A DNA stretch of 64,000 nt from Nocardia thailandica NBRC 100428 (GTDB lineage: Bacteria > Actinomycetota > Actinomycetes > Mycobacteriales > Mycobacteriaceae), in assembly GCF_000308795.1 (NCBI RefSeq), contig NZ_BAGK01000045.1, positions 1-64,000 of the forward strand, given 5' to 3'. The number at the start of each line of letters is the position of its first letter. The first letter of the stretch is position 1. Under the pieces are notes generated by a model. That model was given only the letters and a program-made list of their open reading frames with translations, searched no databases and was not told the origin of the DNA. Positions 40,092 to 49,850 of the stretch are shown here, piece by piece. Both the position numbers and the translations under genes were made by a program.

Positions 40092-40516
40092 GGGGCTACG
40101 GGGCCGAGCTCCGCTGGGATCTGCACGAGATCCTGCGCCTGGACCTCAACGACTGGCTGCGCGGCGACGCCGACTGGCGTGACCTCTGGGAGTACGCCGA
40201 GCGGATCCGGCGTCGCCCCGGCTCGGCCCTGAACGCGGCCGTCCTCCAAGACCCGGACGTCGTCGAAGAGCTCGCCGCGCTGCGAGACGACGGCGTCGGC
40301 CTGCCGATCGAGGGATTCACCCCGATCCTTGCCCGGCTGGCGTCGCTGGAGGACCGGCTGACCCAGCTGCTCTACGTCGCAGCGAAAGCCCCGACGGGCT
40401 CAGCCCCGACCGCGCCCCGGCCGACGTACCCCCACCACGAACGTCGCGAGGAGCTGCGCCGCAGGCGCATGACCCGTCTCGAGCTGCAGCTGATTCCAGG
40501 AGGTGACGACGACTGA
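39666..40516 (+). CDS. Tail assembly chaperone, frameshift form (GT)
   Basis: Reads frame 0 to 40067, slips -1 and continues TAC TCC GGC to TGA 40514-40516, giving about 283 residues. The junction reads ...DVPGG-YSGLVDLVGGYGAELRWDL. The T part is helical ('DLNDWLRGDADWRDLWEYAE') and ends in an Arg-rich tail. Lambda-like G and GT chaperones load the tape measure protein. The T stop overlaps the tape-measure ATG (TGATG). Confidence 0.83.
40061..40067 (+). promoter_or_regulatory. -1 frameshift slippery heptamer G GGG GGT
   Basis: GGGGGGT lies in the 0 frame as G-GGG-GGT. The -1 frame is closed by TGA at 40052-40054 just before it and open from 40055 to TGA 40514, so the switch must fall in 40055-40091; this heptamer is the only canonical site there. 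Confidence 0.85.
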
Positions 40517-43500
40517 TGGCGACCTACTCGGCAGGCTCGGCGAGCGTGCGGATCAAGCCGGACTTCTCCGGCTTCATCCGCCAGCTCCGCGCCGATTTGG
40601 CGGAGGTCGAGGCCAAGTACGGCGTCGAGATCAACCCGGACATGACTGGGTTCGCGGCCGCGCTCGAGACGCGCCTCGGCGAGATCCAGGCCCGCCTGGG
40701 TGTCGAGATCTTCGCCGACATGACCGGGTTCGCCACCGACCTGGAGGCCCGGCTGGGCGAGATCCAGGCGAAGCTCGGCGTCGAGATCGAGCCCGACACG
40801 GCCGGGCTCGAGACCGAGCTGCAGACCGAGCTGGCCGGTGTCGACGGCAAGGTCGAGGTCGAGGTCGGCGTATCCGAGGACAGCCTGACCAGGGCTGAGG
40901 AGAAGATCAGGACACGCCTCGGCAAGATCTCCGTCGAGATCCGGGTCTCGGCCAACACGCAGCCGGCCGCGGCCGAGATCGCCGCGCTGCGCCGCCTCAA
41001 CAGGCGCTTCACCATGCGCGTGGACGCCGAGACCAACCCGGCCGCGCGCGAGATGGAGGCCCTGCGCCGCCTGAATCGCACGCACACGATGCGCGTCGAC
41101 GCCGACACCTCGCGCGCCGCCGCGCAGATGGCCGCGCTGCGTGCCGCGAACGCTGCCGCGTCGGCGGGCAGCGGCGGGGGTGCGGGCGGGTCGGGCCTGC
41201 AGCTGACTGCGCTGATGAACGCCGCGGCGCTCGGCGTCGGCCTGCTGCCCGCGGCCGCCAGCGCGATCGCCGAGATCGGCGCCGACGTCCAGTCGCTGTT
41301 GCAGAACATCGTGCTGATCCCTGGCGCTTTCGCCGCGGCAGGCGCCAGCTTCTTCACGCTGTCGGTCGGCCTCGACAAGATGAAGGACGCCTTCTCGGAC
41401 TCCCCGAAGAAGGCGGCCAAGGCATACGCCGCGCTGTCGGACGAGGGCAAGAAGACCGTCGATACCCTCAAGGGGTTCGGCCCAGCGTGGGACAAGATCA
41501 AGGACTCCGTCCAGGACACCACGCTGTCCGGGCTGTCTCTGCCGCTGAAGGACCTGCTGACCACCCAGCAGCCGGTCCTACGCGACGGCATGACCCAGCT
41601 TGCCGGCCAGTTCAACGGCATCTTCAAGACCGTGATCGCCGAAGCGGGCAGCGACAAGAGCGTCGGCGCGCTGCGCGGGATCTTCGGCAGCACCTCGGCC
41701 GCCGCTGGTGAGCTGAACCGGGCTGTCGTGCCGATCATCTCGACGATCCGGACCCTGGCCACCTCGGGCTCCAGCGTGATGCCGCAGCTCGCCGCCAGCT
41801 TCGCGACCGCGGCCGCCAAGGCGGACATCTTCTTCGCCAAGGCCAACCAGTCCGGCGACCTCTCGCGCTGGATGCAGGAGGGCATCACCGCGGCCGGGCG
41901 GCTGCTGTCGGTGCTGGGCAATCTCGGCTCCAGCCTGGCGTCGATCTTCCGCGCCACGAAGGGCGACGGCGACGGCTTCCTCCTCACGATGGACAAGCTC
42001 ACCGAGCGGATGGCGACCTGGCTCAAGAGCTCCGAAGGCCAGGCCGAGCTGCGCACCTTCTTCTCAGAGGGCAAGCAGTCCCTCTCGGAGTGGAAGCCGG
42101 TGCTCGAGTCGGTCGGCACGATCATGGGATCGCTGTACTCCGCTGCGCAGCAGTGGTCCGCGATCCTGCTCCCTTTCCTGCAGGCCGGAGCGAGCCTGCT
42201 GTCGAGCCACAACGGCATGCTGCAGACGATCCTGGTGAGCTACTTCGCCTTCCGGACCATCTCGCCGATCCTGAGCGCGCTCCAGGCCGGATTCGGGTCG
42301 GCCACCGCGGCAGCCGGCCGCTTCCAGACCGCCTTCGCCGCCGCGAACACCTCGGCCAGCACGCTGTCACGCACCGGCTCCGGCCTGGCCGCCATGCTCG
42401 GCAGCGGCGGCATGCTCGGCATCGCCGTGGCGGGCGCCGCCATCGGCCTCGGCCTGCTCGCCCAGAAGCACCAGGAGGCCGCGGCCGCGGCGTCCGAGCA
42501 GAAGCGGCAGCTCGAGCAGCTGCGCGAGACCCTCGACGACCAGACCGGCGCGGTCACCGAGGAAACCCGCGCCACCGTCGCCAAGGACCTCGAAGACCGC
42601 GGGTTCCTCAAGCGCGCACAATCTCTCGGCGTCGACCCCGGCCAGTACGTCAACGCGGGCATCGGCATCGACGAGGCGGGCAAGGCGAAGATCAACGAGC
42701 GCCTCACCGCGATCATCCTGGAGCAGATCCCCAAGTCGACCTCGACCGGCGCCCCGGCCCTGTTCGAGCAGACCGCGGCCGGCCTCGGCCTGTCACAGAC
42801 CGACCTCGCTCAGGCCGTGCAGGGCATCCCGGAGGCAGTCACCAAGTTCGAGCAGGCGTGGAGCCGGACCGGCGGCGGCATGGGCGGCAGCCTCCAGGAC
42901 CTGGCCGAGCTCAAGGCGGCCCTGAACGACGTCGGCGAATCGGCAGGCACCCTCGGTGGTGAGCTCAACGGCCTCGACACCAGGACCGGCCAGGCCGCGG
43001 AGGGTCAGCGCCGCCTGTACGCCGCGCTGAACGGGACCTTCTCGCTCACCGATGAGGGGCGGCAGAAGTTCAAGGACCTCGGCGTCGAGGTGCTGAACGT
43101 GCCGAACGAGAAGACCGTGCAGGTCAAGACCAACAGCCCGGAGGAGATCCAGCGGCTGCGGGACCTCGGCTACACGGTCGAGGCGCTGCCCGACGGCACG
43201 GTGAAGATCATCCTCGACGACGCCGCGGCGAAGGCGTCGATCGCCGCGCTGCAGGCACCGGGCACCAAGGTCATCACCATCGAGCAGCGCGTCCAGGCGG
43301 GCATCGACAATCCCTCGCTCCGCGAGGGCGCTGCGCCCTACAGCCCGGAGTCCGGGTACGTCCACTACGCCTCCGGCGGCTCGATCACCGGCGGCGTGGC
43401 CGGCCGCGACAGCGTGCCGATCCTGGGCATGCCCGGCGAGCACATGCTGACCACCTCCGACGTCGATAAGCTCGGCGGCCAGGCCGGCGTCTACCGCTTC

Positions 43501-44934
43501 CGTGCCGCGCTGCAGGCCGGCCTGGTCAAGCCGATGGCCACCGGCGGCGCGGTCGAGTGGACCGACAAGAACGAGATCGACCTCCAGCAGGCACAGGTCG
43601 CGGTCACGCAGGCGCAGGAGAAGCTGACCAAGCTGGAGAACAACCCGAAGGCGTCGGAGGCCGACAAGGAGCAGGCCCGCCTGAAGGTGCAGGAGGCCCA
43701 GCTCAAGGCCCAGGAGCTGCAGAACAAGAAGGACGGCATCTCCACCGCGCCCGCGCCGCAGGCACCCCTGCCGGGCAAGGTCTCGGCCGAGGAGCTGGCG
43801 ATCGCCGACGCCGAGGACGCCGTCGACCAGGCCAACGCCAAGCGCAACCAGGTCTACAACGACCCGGCTTCTACCGACGCCGACAAGGCGCGCGCTGACC
43901 GTGACTACCAGAAGGCGCAGAACAGCCTCGAATCGACGAAGACCTCGAAGTCGGGGTCGTCGAGTTCGCTGCCGGAGAGCTACTCCGCGCAGGGGATCGG
44001 CAAGGCGGCGGGCGAGATCATCGCGACCGGGATCCTCAGCTTCTTCGGCCTGGAGAACAGCGTGCTGTCCAGCACGAACACGTACAACAAGGCCGCCAAC
44101 ACCGTCTACTCGTACTACAACGGCACCGGCTCGTCGTCGTCCGGATCCTCCTCGACCGGCACTTCGTCGAGCACCACCGGCGGCGGCTACTCCTACACCC
44201 CGAAGGAGACCACCACCGGCACCGGGACCGGGACGTCGAGCAAGAGCACCACCGGTGAGTCCACCACCGGCGGCTCGACGACCGGCGTGGAGCGCTGGCG
44301 CAGCACATTCGCCTCGGTGCTCTCGGCGCTGGCGATGCCCTCGAGCTGGCTGGAGCTCGGCCTGAAGCAGATGGCCACCGAGTCCGGCGGCAACCAGTGG
44401 GCCATCAACAACAGCGACTCGAACGCCGCAGCGGGCACGCCGAGCAAGGGGCTCATGCAGGTCATCGACCCGACCTTCGCGCGCTACCGATCGAGCCTGT
44501 ACGCCAACAACATCTGGGACCCCTCGGCCAACATCGGCGCCGCCCTGCTCTACACGCAGGCCCGCTACGGCAGTCCCGTCGGCGTGTGGGGCAAGGGCAC
44601 CGGCTACGCGACCGGCGGCTGGGTCAGCGGGCCGGGGTCGACCACGAGCGACAGCATCTTCGCGCCGTGGCTCAGCGACAAGGAGTTCGTCGTCAACGCC
44701 GCGGCGGCCGCGCAGCACGGCGGCCTGCTCGAGGCGATCAACGCCGGCCAGGTGCCGACCCTGCCTGCGGGCTTCGGCGCGTCCTCCTCGTCTTCGACGT
44801 CGACCTCGTCGACCACCCGCGACCACTCGATCAATTTTCACGGCGACATGCACGTCATGGACAACGAAGGGCTGGTCCGAGAGATGAACCGATTCACCGA
44901 CATCCAGTCGGTCGGCGCGCTGGCGGCGTTCTGA
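40516..44934 (+). CDS. Tape measure protein with SLT muralytic domain
   Basis: A 1472-residue protein, the largest in the window. Residues 1-140 hold ~30-residue tandem repeats ('DMTGFATDLEARLGEIQAKL') and about 145-210 hold repeated 'RLNRRFTMRVDAETN'-like units. Hydrophobic segments lie near 235-290 and 560-665. Residues ~1010-1150 are coiled-coil and ~1200-1255 a Ser/Thr/Gly linker. At about 1258-1360 a lytic transglycosylase-like domain has catalytic 'MATESGGNQW' and 'SKGLMQVIDPTF'. It sets tail length and helps the phage pass the cell wall at injection. Confidence 0.93.
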   Translation: MATYSAGSASVRIKPDFSGFIRQLRADLAEVEAKYGVEINPDMTGFAAALETRLGEIQARLGVEIFADMTGFATDLEARLGEIQAKLGVEIEPDTAGLETELQTELAGVDGKVEVEVGVSEDSLTRAEEKIRTRLGKISVEIRVSANTQPAAAEIAALRRLNRRFTMRVDAETNPAAREMEALRRLNRTHTMRVDADTSRAAAQMAALRAANAAASAGSGGGAGGSGLQLTALMNAAALGVGLLPAAASAIAEIGADVQSLLQNIVLIPGAFAAAGASFFTLSVGLDKMKDAFSDSPKKAAKAYAALSDEGKKTVDTLKGFGPAWDKIKDSVQDTTLSGLSLPLKDLLTTQQPVLRDGMTQLAGQFNGIFKTVIAEAGSDKSVGALRGIFGSTSAAAGELNRAVVPIISTIRTLATSGSSVMPQLAASFATAAAKADIFFAKANQSGDLSRWMQEGITAAGRLLSVLGNLGSSLASIFRATKGDGDGFLLTMDKLTERMATWLKSSEGQAELRTFFSEGKQSLSEWKPVLESVGTIMGSLYSAAQQWSAILLPFLQAGASLLSSHNGMLQTILVSYFAFRTISPILSALQAGFGSATAAAGRFQTAFAAANTSASTLSRTGSGLAAMLGSGGMLGIAVAGAAIGLGLLAQKHQEAAAAASEQKRQLEQLRETLDDQTGAVTEETRATVAKDLEDRGFLKRAQSLGVDPGQYVNAGIGIDEAGKAKINERLTAIILEQIPKSTSTGAPALFEQTAAGLGLSQTDLAQAVQGIPEAVTKFEQAWSRTGGGMGGSLQDLAELKAALNDVGESAGTLGGELNGLDTRTGQAAEGQRRLYAALNGTFSLTDEGRQKFKDLGVEVLNVPNEKTVQVKTNSPEEIQRLRDLGYTVEALPDGTVKIILDDAAAKASIAALQAPGTKVITIEQRVQAGIDNPSLREGAAPYSPESGYVHYASGGSITGGVAGRDSVPILGMPGEHMLTTSDVDKLGGQAGVYRFRAALQAGLVKPMATGGAVEWTDKNEIDLQQAQVAVTQAQEKLTKLENNPKASEADKEQARLKVQEAQLKAQELQNKKDGISTAPAPQAPLPGKVSAEELAIADAEDAVDQANAKRNQVYNDPASTDADKARADRDYQKAQNSLESTKTSKSGSSSSLPESYSAQGIGKAAGEIIATGILSFFGLENSVLSSTNTYNKAANTVYSYYNGTGSSSSGSSSTGTSSSTTGGGYSYTPKETTTGTGTGTSSKSTTGESTTGGSTTGVERWRSTFASVLSALAMPSSWLELGLKQMATESGGNQWAINNSDSNAAAGTPSKGLMQVIDPTFARYRSSLYANNIWDPSANIGAALLYTQARYGSPVGVWGKGTGYATGGWVSGPGSTTSDSIFAPWLSDKEFVVNAAAAAQHGGLLEAINAGQVPTLPAGFGASSSSSTSTSSTTRDHSINFHGDMHVMDNEGLVREMNRFTDIQSVGALAAF

Positions 44935-45848
44935 TGCCTTCGCAGATGCACATCTGGATGAAGGGCTCAGACGGATCCCGGTGGGATCTGTCCGGCCCGG
45001 GCCAGGGTGACCAGGGGGCCGAGCTGCGCCCCGGTCCGAAGAAGCTCATCGACGCCCCCGCCAAGACGTTCTGGGTCCAGGGCGGTGCGCGGATGCACTA
45101 CCAGGGCCACCAGTTCGAGCGCCGCGACCCAGTGTTCGTCGTGAACATCTTCGACCCCACCGGCAGAGGCAACCCCGACACCTGGCGCGACATCGACAGC
45201 CGATTCCGGCTGGCCCTCGGGATGTATGACGAGGAGTTCCAGATCGTCGTCGAGATCGGCTCCGATGTGCGCACTCTCAACATGCGCCTGCTGTCGGAGC
45301 CGGTGGCCTACGAGAACGGCGGTCACGAGGGCAAGGACCCTCACCTCTACGCAGAGTCCACGCTGCTGATCAACGCGGCAGCGAGTCAGCCGTTCTGGTC
45401 CGGGCCCGACATCGTGCAGGAGTGGGAGCTGCCCTCCGGCACCTCCGGCAGCACGAGCTTCGTCTACCAGAACCGCGGCGATGTGATCATCTGGCCGCGG
45501 TACTTCGTCACCGCCCCCGGCACCTGGACACTGCCGGACCGGTCCTGGGGCCAGGAGATCGCACACCAGCGCCCGGTCGGCGCAGACCTCGGCCGCGACG
45601 TGCCGCTGCCCGCGCTGCTGGCCGGCGAGGACGCCGACGTGAACTCCGACCCGGACGAGGAGTACATCGTCACAGCCAACAACTCCCCGGCCTGGGCACG
45701 CGCCAACGGGAAGTCGCTGCTGTACCCGATCAAGGCGCGGACCAAGCCGGTATCGCTGCCCATCTCGGTCACCGGCGCGACCGCAGGCGCGGCGATCCAG
45801 CTCACGCTGCCGCAACGTTTCAGCCGACCGCTGGGGGTGAGCCTGTGA
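44934..45848 (+). CDS. Minor tail protein (distal-tail-like)
   Basis: A 304-residue protein right after the tape measure, where distal tail proteins lie. Segments 'FERRDPVFVVNIFDPTGRGN' and 'PRYFVTAPGTWTLPDRSWGQ' resemble actinophage minor tail proteins with two beta domains. It likely forms the hexameric ring at the tail tip. TGATG overlap with the tape measure. Confidence 0.75.
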   Translation: MPSQMHIWMKGSDGSRWDLSGPGQGDQGAELRPGPKKLIDAPAKTFWVQGGARMHYQGHQFERRDPVFVVNIFDPTGRGNPDTWRDIDSRFRLALGMYDEEFQIVVEIGSDVRTLNMRLLSEPVAYENGGHEGKDPHLYAESTLLINAAASQPFWSGPDIVQEWELPSGTSGSTSFVYQNRGDVIIWPRYFVTAPGTWTLPDRSWGQEIAHQRPVGADLGRDVPLPALLAGEDADVNSDPDEEYIVTANNSPAWARANGKSLLYPIKARTKPVSLPISVTGATAGAAIQLTLPQRFSRPLGVSL

Positions 45849-47557
45849 GCACCGGCCTCGCTGACATCCCCCGGCTGCGCCTGCAGTGTGAGGCGATCCG
45901 CGAGCAGCACCGCGAGATGCGCGCGGCCAAGCCCCTGATCCGGCTGTGGGCCAACCGCCCCGACGGCGCGCCCGGGCTGGTGCTGCGCGGCATCGCGGCC
46001 GACAACATGGCCGGCCAGTTCCCGTTCCGCAAGAACAGCTTCGGCACCGGCGGCACCCTGAAGCTGCGGCTCGATCATCACCTGGCCCGCTGGATCGTCC
46101 GGGTCCCCAACGACGCCACCGCGAAGAAGAACATCGTGATCACGGTGGACTTCATGGGCGGCAAGCTCCGCTGGTCCGGGCTGCTGAAGAGCTGGAAGGT
46201 GATCCGCGACAGCGCGGGAATCCGCTACCTGGAAACCACCTGGATCGACGACCTGCAGTTCCTGCAATTCATGCTCGGCCCGCCGAATCCGCTGCTGCCG
46301 ATTCCCCTGTTCCAGTTTCCACGGGTGCTGCCGATCTTCGGGCCCGCGAAATGGGCGATCTCGATGCTGATCCTGATCAACCTCATCCGGTTGAACGGGA
46401 ACCTGTGGACCCTGCCCGACGACCCATTCGCCGTCGAGTCCTGGGACGACCTATTCGACTGGTCGGACTGGCAGGTCCTCATCAAGGCCAACCCGTTCGA
46501 CCTCGACGACAGCTCGCTGTGGACGATCCTCGCGACCCGCATGAACCGCATCGACGAGGTGATCGCCGATGCGCTCGACGACGCGCAGCTGGTCATGACC
46601 TACCGGCGCATCCTCACCGTCGATGGCGAAACCTCCGATGTCCCAGGCGTCCCCGAAGTCGCCAACGGCGCGCTCGTCCTCGAGGTCCAGGACAAGTCGG
46701 GGTATTGGAACGCCGACGGCACCGGCACCGGCGGCGGCGTCGCCGGCGGATTCATCCGCACTGTCCAGGCGTTCACCGCCGGGTTCATCGAGGACTCCTC
46801 GGTGCTGGTCATGGACGACCCGACGGTCCACCCCGAGGAGTACAGCACCCCCGGGTTCGTCGGCACCAAGCCGGGATTCCCGTGGGTGGTCGTGCGGGAT
46901 TCGCAATGGACGGCGATCCAGTCATCGCAGCTGGTCTACTCGCCCCCGACCGCCGTGGGCGTCATCGTCGGCGGCGACAATCCCATGGCGGACTCGCTGG
47001 CCAAGCTGGCCATCGAATCCACGGCCGCCTTGATCGGCTATTTCCTCCTCGGAGGGTTCTCGGCGCTCGGATCCATCGCGGCAGATATCGCGATGCCGTT
47101 CCTGCAGGGAACCATTCTGGCCTGGCTGCAGTGGGAGAACTATGGCCGCGGCCACAACCTCGGCTGGGTCCACCTGTACGAGCTGTACCAGCAGGGCGCC
47201 GAGAACAACGCCTGGAGTTTGAGCGCGATCGCCGCACTGCGCGCCGGGTTCCTCGCATCGAGAGCCGAGACCGCCCACCAGTTCTCGATGGGCATCGGCG
47301 CTCAGCACCTACCCGGCCTGCACTTCGTGATCGGTGACCGGATCGGTTCGGTCGACTCCTACGTCGATGAGCGGATCTTCGTCGAGCAGGTCGAGGAGAT
47401 CGACCCCTCCTGGGACTGGACCAGCGGCAAGCAGCTCGACATCAAGGTCACCGTCGGCCAGGCCAAGGCCGCCATGTCCCAGGCCGAGCGCAGCAGCCGC
47501 CTGCTGTCCAAGGCACTCACCACGCTCAGCAACATCGGCGTGCACCTCGTCTCGTGA
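45845..47557 (+). CDS. Minor tail protein, ReqiPepy6 Gp37-like
   Basis: A 570-residue tail-tip protein. It opens with helix and 'KPLIRLWANRPDGAPGLVLR', continues with 'KSWKVIRDSAGIRYLETTWI', and has internal hydrophobic stretches ('AIESTAALIGYFLLGGFSAL') and a C-terminal 'DERIFVEQVEEIDPSWDWTS'. This layout fits the Gp37-like family first seen in Rhodococcus phage ReqiPepy6, a baseplate hub analogue. GTG 45845 overlaps the previous stop. Confidence 0.77.
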   Translation: MSTGLADIPRLRLQCEAIREQHREMRAAKPLIRLWANRPDGAPGLVLRGIAADNMAGQFPFRKNSFGTGGTLKLRLDHHLARWIVRVPNDATAKKNIVITVDFMGGKLRWSGLLKSWKVIRDSAGIRYLETTWIDDLQFLQFMLGPPNPLLPIPLFQFPRVLPIFGPAKWAISMLILINLIRLNGNLWTLPDDPFAVESWDDLFDWSDWQVLIKANPFDLDDSSLWTILATRMNRIDEVIADALDDAQLVMTYRRILTVDGETSDVPGVPEVANGALVLEVQDKSGYWNADGTGTGGGVAGGFIRTVQAFTAGFIEDSSVLVMDDPTVHPEEYSTPGFVGTKPGFPWVVVRDSQWTAIQSSQLVYSPPTAVGVIVGGDNPMADSLAKLAIESTAALIGYFLLGGFSALGSIAADIAMPFLQGTILAWLQWENYGRGHNLGWVHLYELYQQGAENNAWSLSAIAALRAGFLASRAETAHQFSMGIGAQHLPGLHFVIGDRIGSVDSYVDERIFVEQVEEIDPSWDWTSGKQLDIKVTVGQAKAAMSQAERSSRLLSKALTTLSNIGVHLVS

Positions 47558-47568
47558 TGGAGATCCCC

Positions 47569-48042
47569 ATGGCCACACCGCCCCCGCCACCTGGCTTCGA
47601 GCACCTGGACATGAGCGACCCTCAGCAGGCGCTGGCCTGGGCACTCGGCTCGATGCCCTCCCATCAGCCCGGCGGCCAGCCGGTCGGCATCCCGCCCAAG
47701 GTCGTCCCCGCCTGGTCGGAGTTCCTGACGAAACTCGGGCTGGTCTACGACCCGTCCCGCCAGGTTCTCTTCCCCGTGGTCGACGACAAGCCGAACCCGA
47801 TGGGCTGGCTCTCACCGGTGCAGTGGGTCAGCCGCGAGGAATACGACAAACACGAGGCCGCGCGCGCCGGCCGCGTCGCCGACATGGAGGCCGCGCTGCA
47901 GCGCATGGATCCCGGTCTCGCGCAGCGCATCGCCGACATGACCGACCCGGAGAAGCGCGACGCGATGGCAGCTCAGGCCGTCGCCATCGGCGACGTGCTC
48001 TCCCGCATCCAGCAGCAGCACGGAGGTGGCCAGAATGGCTGA
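47569..48042 (+). CDS. Hypothetical tail/lysis-boundary protein (157 aa)
   Basis: ATG 47569 is favoured because GGAG lies 6 nt upstream; ATG 47557 is also in frame. Pro-rich start, then 'KVVPAWSEFLTKLGLVYDPS' and a C-terminal helix ('AQAVAIGDVLSRIQQQ'). It is common between the hub and endolysin genes of actinophages. Function unknown; its end overlaps lysA. Confidence 0.65.
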   Translation: MATPPPPPGFEHLDMSDPQQALAWALGSMPSHQPGGQPVGIPPKVVPAWSEFLTKLGLVYDPSRQVLFPVVDDKPNPMGWLSPVQWVSREEYDKHEAARAGRVADMEAALQRMDPGLAQRIADMTDPEKRDAMAAQAVAIGDVLSRIQQQHGGGQNG

Positions 48043-49366
48043 GAAGGTTCTGCCCTACGACCGCCGCTGGGTCACGCAGGAGACGGGCTGGTACTGCGGC
48101 CCGGCGTCGGCGCAGACCATCCTGCAGTCGCGGGGGATCTTCGTCGAAGAGTCCCAGCTCGCGCGCGAGATCGGGACCACCTGGAACGGGACCGACTACG
48201 TCGGGCTCATCGAGCCGGTACTGAACGCGCACCTCGGCCAGGACGTCTACGTCTCCCGCTACCTGGAGGTCGACCCGGCCGCGCCCGAGCAGGTCGAGCG
48301 GCTGTGGCGCGACATCGTGGCCAGCATCGAAGCGGGCTTCGGCGTGGTGGCCAACATCGTCGCGCCGGTGGACAACTACCCGCGCGGCGTCCGCGGTTCG
48401 GTCTCGCCGTCGTACTCCGGCGGCACGGTCTACCACTACATCGCGGTGATGGGCTACAGCGACGAGGACGGCGCGCGCTCGGTGTGGATCGCCGACAGCG
48501 GCTTCCGCCCGTTCGGCTACTGGCTCAGCTTCGCCCAGCTCGCCACGCTCATCCCGCCGAAGGGGTACGCAGCCGCGCCGGTCGGTCCGCCGCCGCCCCC
48601 GCCGCCGGGCCTCACTGCCGAGGTGCTGTCGGATGCGATGGGCGCGGCGCTGCCCCTCGAGCGGTACCGCGAGCTGCTGCCCGCCGTCACCGAGGCCCTG
48701 CGTGCTGCGGGCTGCACCACCGTCGACCGCGCCGCGATGTGGATGGCGCAGGTCGGCCACGAGTCCGCTGGCCTGCGGTACATGGAGGAGCTGGCTGACG
48801 GCTCGGCCTACGAGGGCCGCGCCGACCTCGGCAACACCCAGCCCGGCGACGGCCGCCGCTTCAAGGGCCGCGGTCCGATCCAGATCACCGGACGCCACAA
48901 CTACGCCGCGGTGTCCGCCTGGGCTTTCGCGCAGGGCCTCGTACCGACGGCTACCTACTTCGTCGACAACCCGGCCGAGCTCGGCACCGACCGCTACGCC
49001 TTCGCCGGCGTGACCTGGTACTGGACCGTCGCGCGCCAGATGAACCGCTTCGCCGACGCCGCTGACATCGAGGGTGCCACCCGCGCCGTGAACGGTGGGC
49101 TCACCAACCTCGACGACCGCGTCGACCGATGGAACCACGCCCGCGCACTCGGCGCGGCGCTGCTACCCGAGGAGGACTCCACCATGGCCGCACTCACCCC
49201 CGAGGAGCAGCGAGAACTGCTCGACGGCGTGCGCTACATCCGCGACCAGCTCGGCCCCGGCGTCGACGACTGGGGCGAAGACGGAGACCTGGGCCGAAAC
49301 GCCAAGGGTCAGCGCCTGACCCTGCGGGCCGGCCTCGCCAAGCTGATCCGGAAGGTCGGTGCCTGA
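48035..49366 (+). CDS. lysA: Endolysin: C39-like peptidase plus GH19-like muramidase
   Basis: A 443-residue modular lysin. Residues ~8-175 form a papain-like C39-type peptidase ('ETGWYCGPASAQTILQSRG' with the catalytic Cys, and 'YHYIAVMGYSD' with His). After a poly-Pro linker, ~195-365 is a GH19-like domain ('VGHESAGLRYMEEL' with the catalytic Glu, 'RRFKGRGPIQITGRHNYA'). The last 60 residues form a small helical domain that probably binds the cell wall. It cleaves peptidoglycan at host lysis. GGAGG ends 8 nt before the ATG. Confidence 0.92.
   Translation: MAEKVLPYDRRWVTQETGWYCGPASAQTILQSRGIFVEESQLAREIGTTWNGTDYVGLIEPVLNAHLGQDVYVSRYLEVDPAAPEQVERLWRDIVASIEAGFGVVANIVAPVDNYPRGVRGSVSPSYSGGTVYHYIAVMGYSDEDGARSVWIADSGFRPFGYWLSFAQLATLIPPKGYAAAPVGPPPPPPPGLTAEVLSDAMGAALPLERYRELLPAVTEALRAAGCTTVDRAAMWMAQVGHESAGLRYMEELADGSAYEGRADLGNTQPGDGRRFKGRGPIQITGRHNYAAVSAWAFAQGLVPTATYFVDNPAELGTDRYAFAGVTWYWTVARQMNRFADAADIEGATRAVNGGLTNLDDRVDRWNHARALGAALLPEEDSTMAALTPEEQRELLDGVRYIRDQLGPGVDDWGEDGDLGRNAKGQRLTLRAGLAKLIRKVGA
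49169..49366 (+). other. Internal in-frame start within lysA (C-terminal domain alone)
   Basis: GAGGAGGA at 49169-49176 lies 7 nt before ATG 49184, in frame with lysA. It is a stronger ribosome site than the one at the gene's own start and would give the last 60 residues as a separate protein. Some endolysins make extra cell-wall-binding subunits this way. Confidence 0.5.
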
Positions 49367-49581
49367 TGAACTCCCGCGTCCCCGAGCCTGCGCTGGTCCG
49401 CTCCACGCTGGTCGCCTTGTCCGGCGTCGTCGCCTTCATCCTCGGCAAGAACATCGACGTCAGCTGGATCGAGCCGCTGGTTACCCTCTACGGGCTCGCC
49501 GCGCCGGTCATCGCCGGCTTCCTCATCCGCCGCGCGGTTACCCCGGTCTCTGACCAGGTCGGTCTACGGAGCGGCCAGTGA
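49366..49581 (+). CDS. Holin, two-span
   Basis: A 71-residue protein with two hydrophobic helices ('STLVALSGVVAFILG', 'LYGLAAPVIAGFLI') and a charged C-terminus, immediately downstream of and overlapping the endolysin gene. It should form the membrane pore that releases the endolysin. Confidence 0.8.
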   Translation: MNSRVPEPALVRSTLVALSGVVAFILGKNIDVSWIEPLVTLYGLAAPVIAGFLIRRAVTPVSDQVGLRSGQ

Positions 49582-49850
49582 GCCCAGAGCAAATCACTGC
49601 CTTCGGTGGCATCATCGCTGCGATACTCGCTGCCTGGACCGCCTTCCAGGGCAAGAAGGTCGCCGAGCTGCAGGGCCGCATCGAGAAGCTCGAAGAGGAA
49701 CTGTCGGCCGCCGAGGAGCTAGGCCGCGCAGCAATGCGATACATCCGCAAGTTGTGGCGGTGGAGCGATCAGCGCGACATCGCCCACCAGCGCGGCGTCG
49801 AGCCCCCGGAACAGCCGCCTCTGCCCGACCTCCTCAAGGATGAGCTGTGA
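49578..49850 (+). CDS. Second lysis membrane protein with coiled coil
   Basis: A 90-residue protein: one N-terminal membrane helix ('ITAFGGIIAAILAAWTAF') and a long coiled coil ('KVAELQGRIEKLEEELSAAE'). The arrangement fits a second holin, antiholin or spanin-like factor. Overlaps both neighbours. Confidence 0.7.
   Translation: MSPEQITAFGGIIAAILAAWTAFQGKKVAELQGRIEKLEEELSAAEELGRAAMRYIRKLWRWSDQRDIAHQRGVEPPEQPPLPDLLKDEL

Noticed and set aside
40524..42218. Long leftward open frame opposite the tape measure gene
   Set aside because: Ser/Arg/Ala-rich shadow of the tape-measure frame with no homology pattern.
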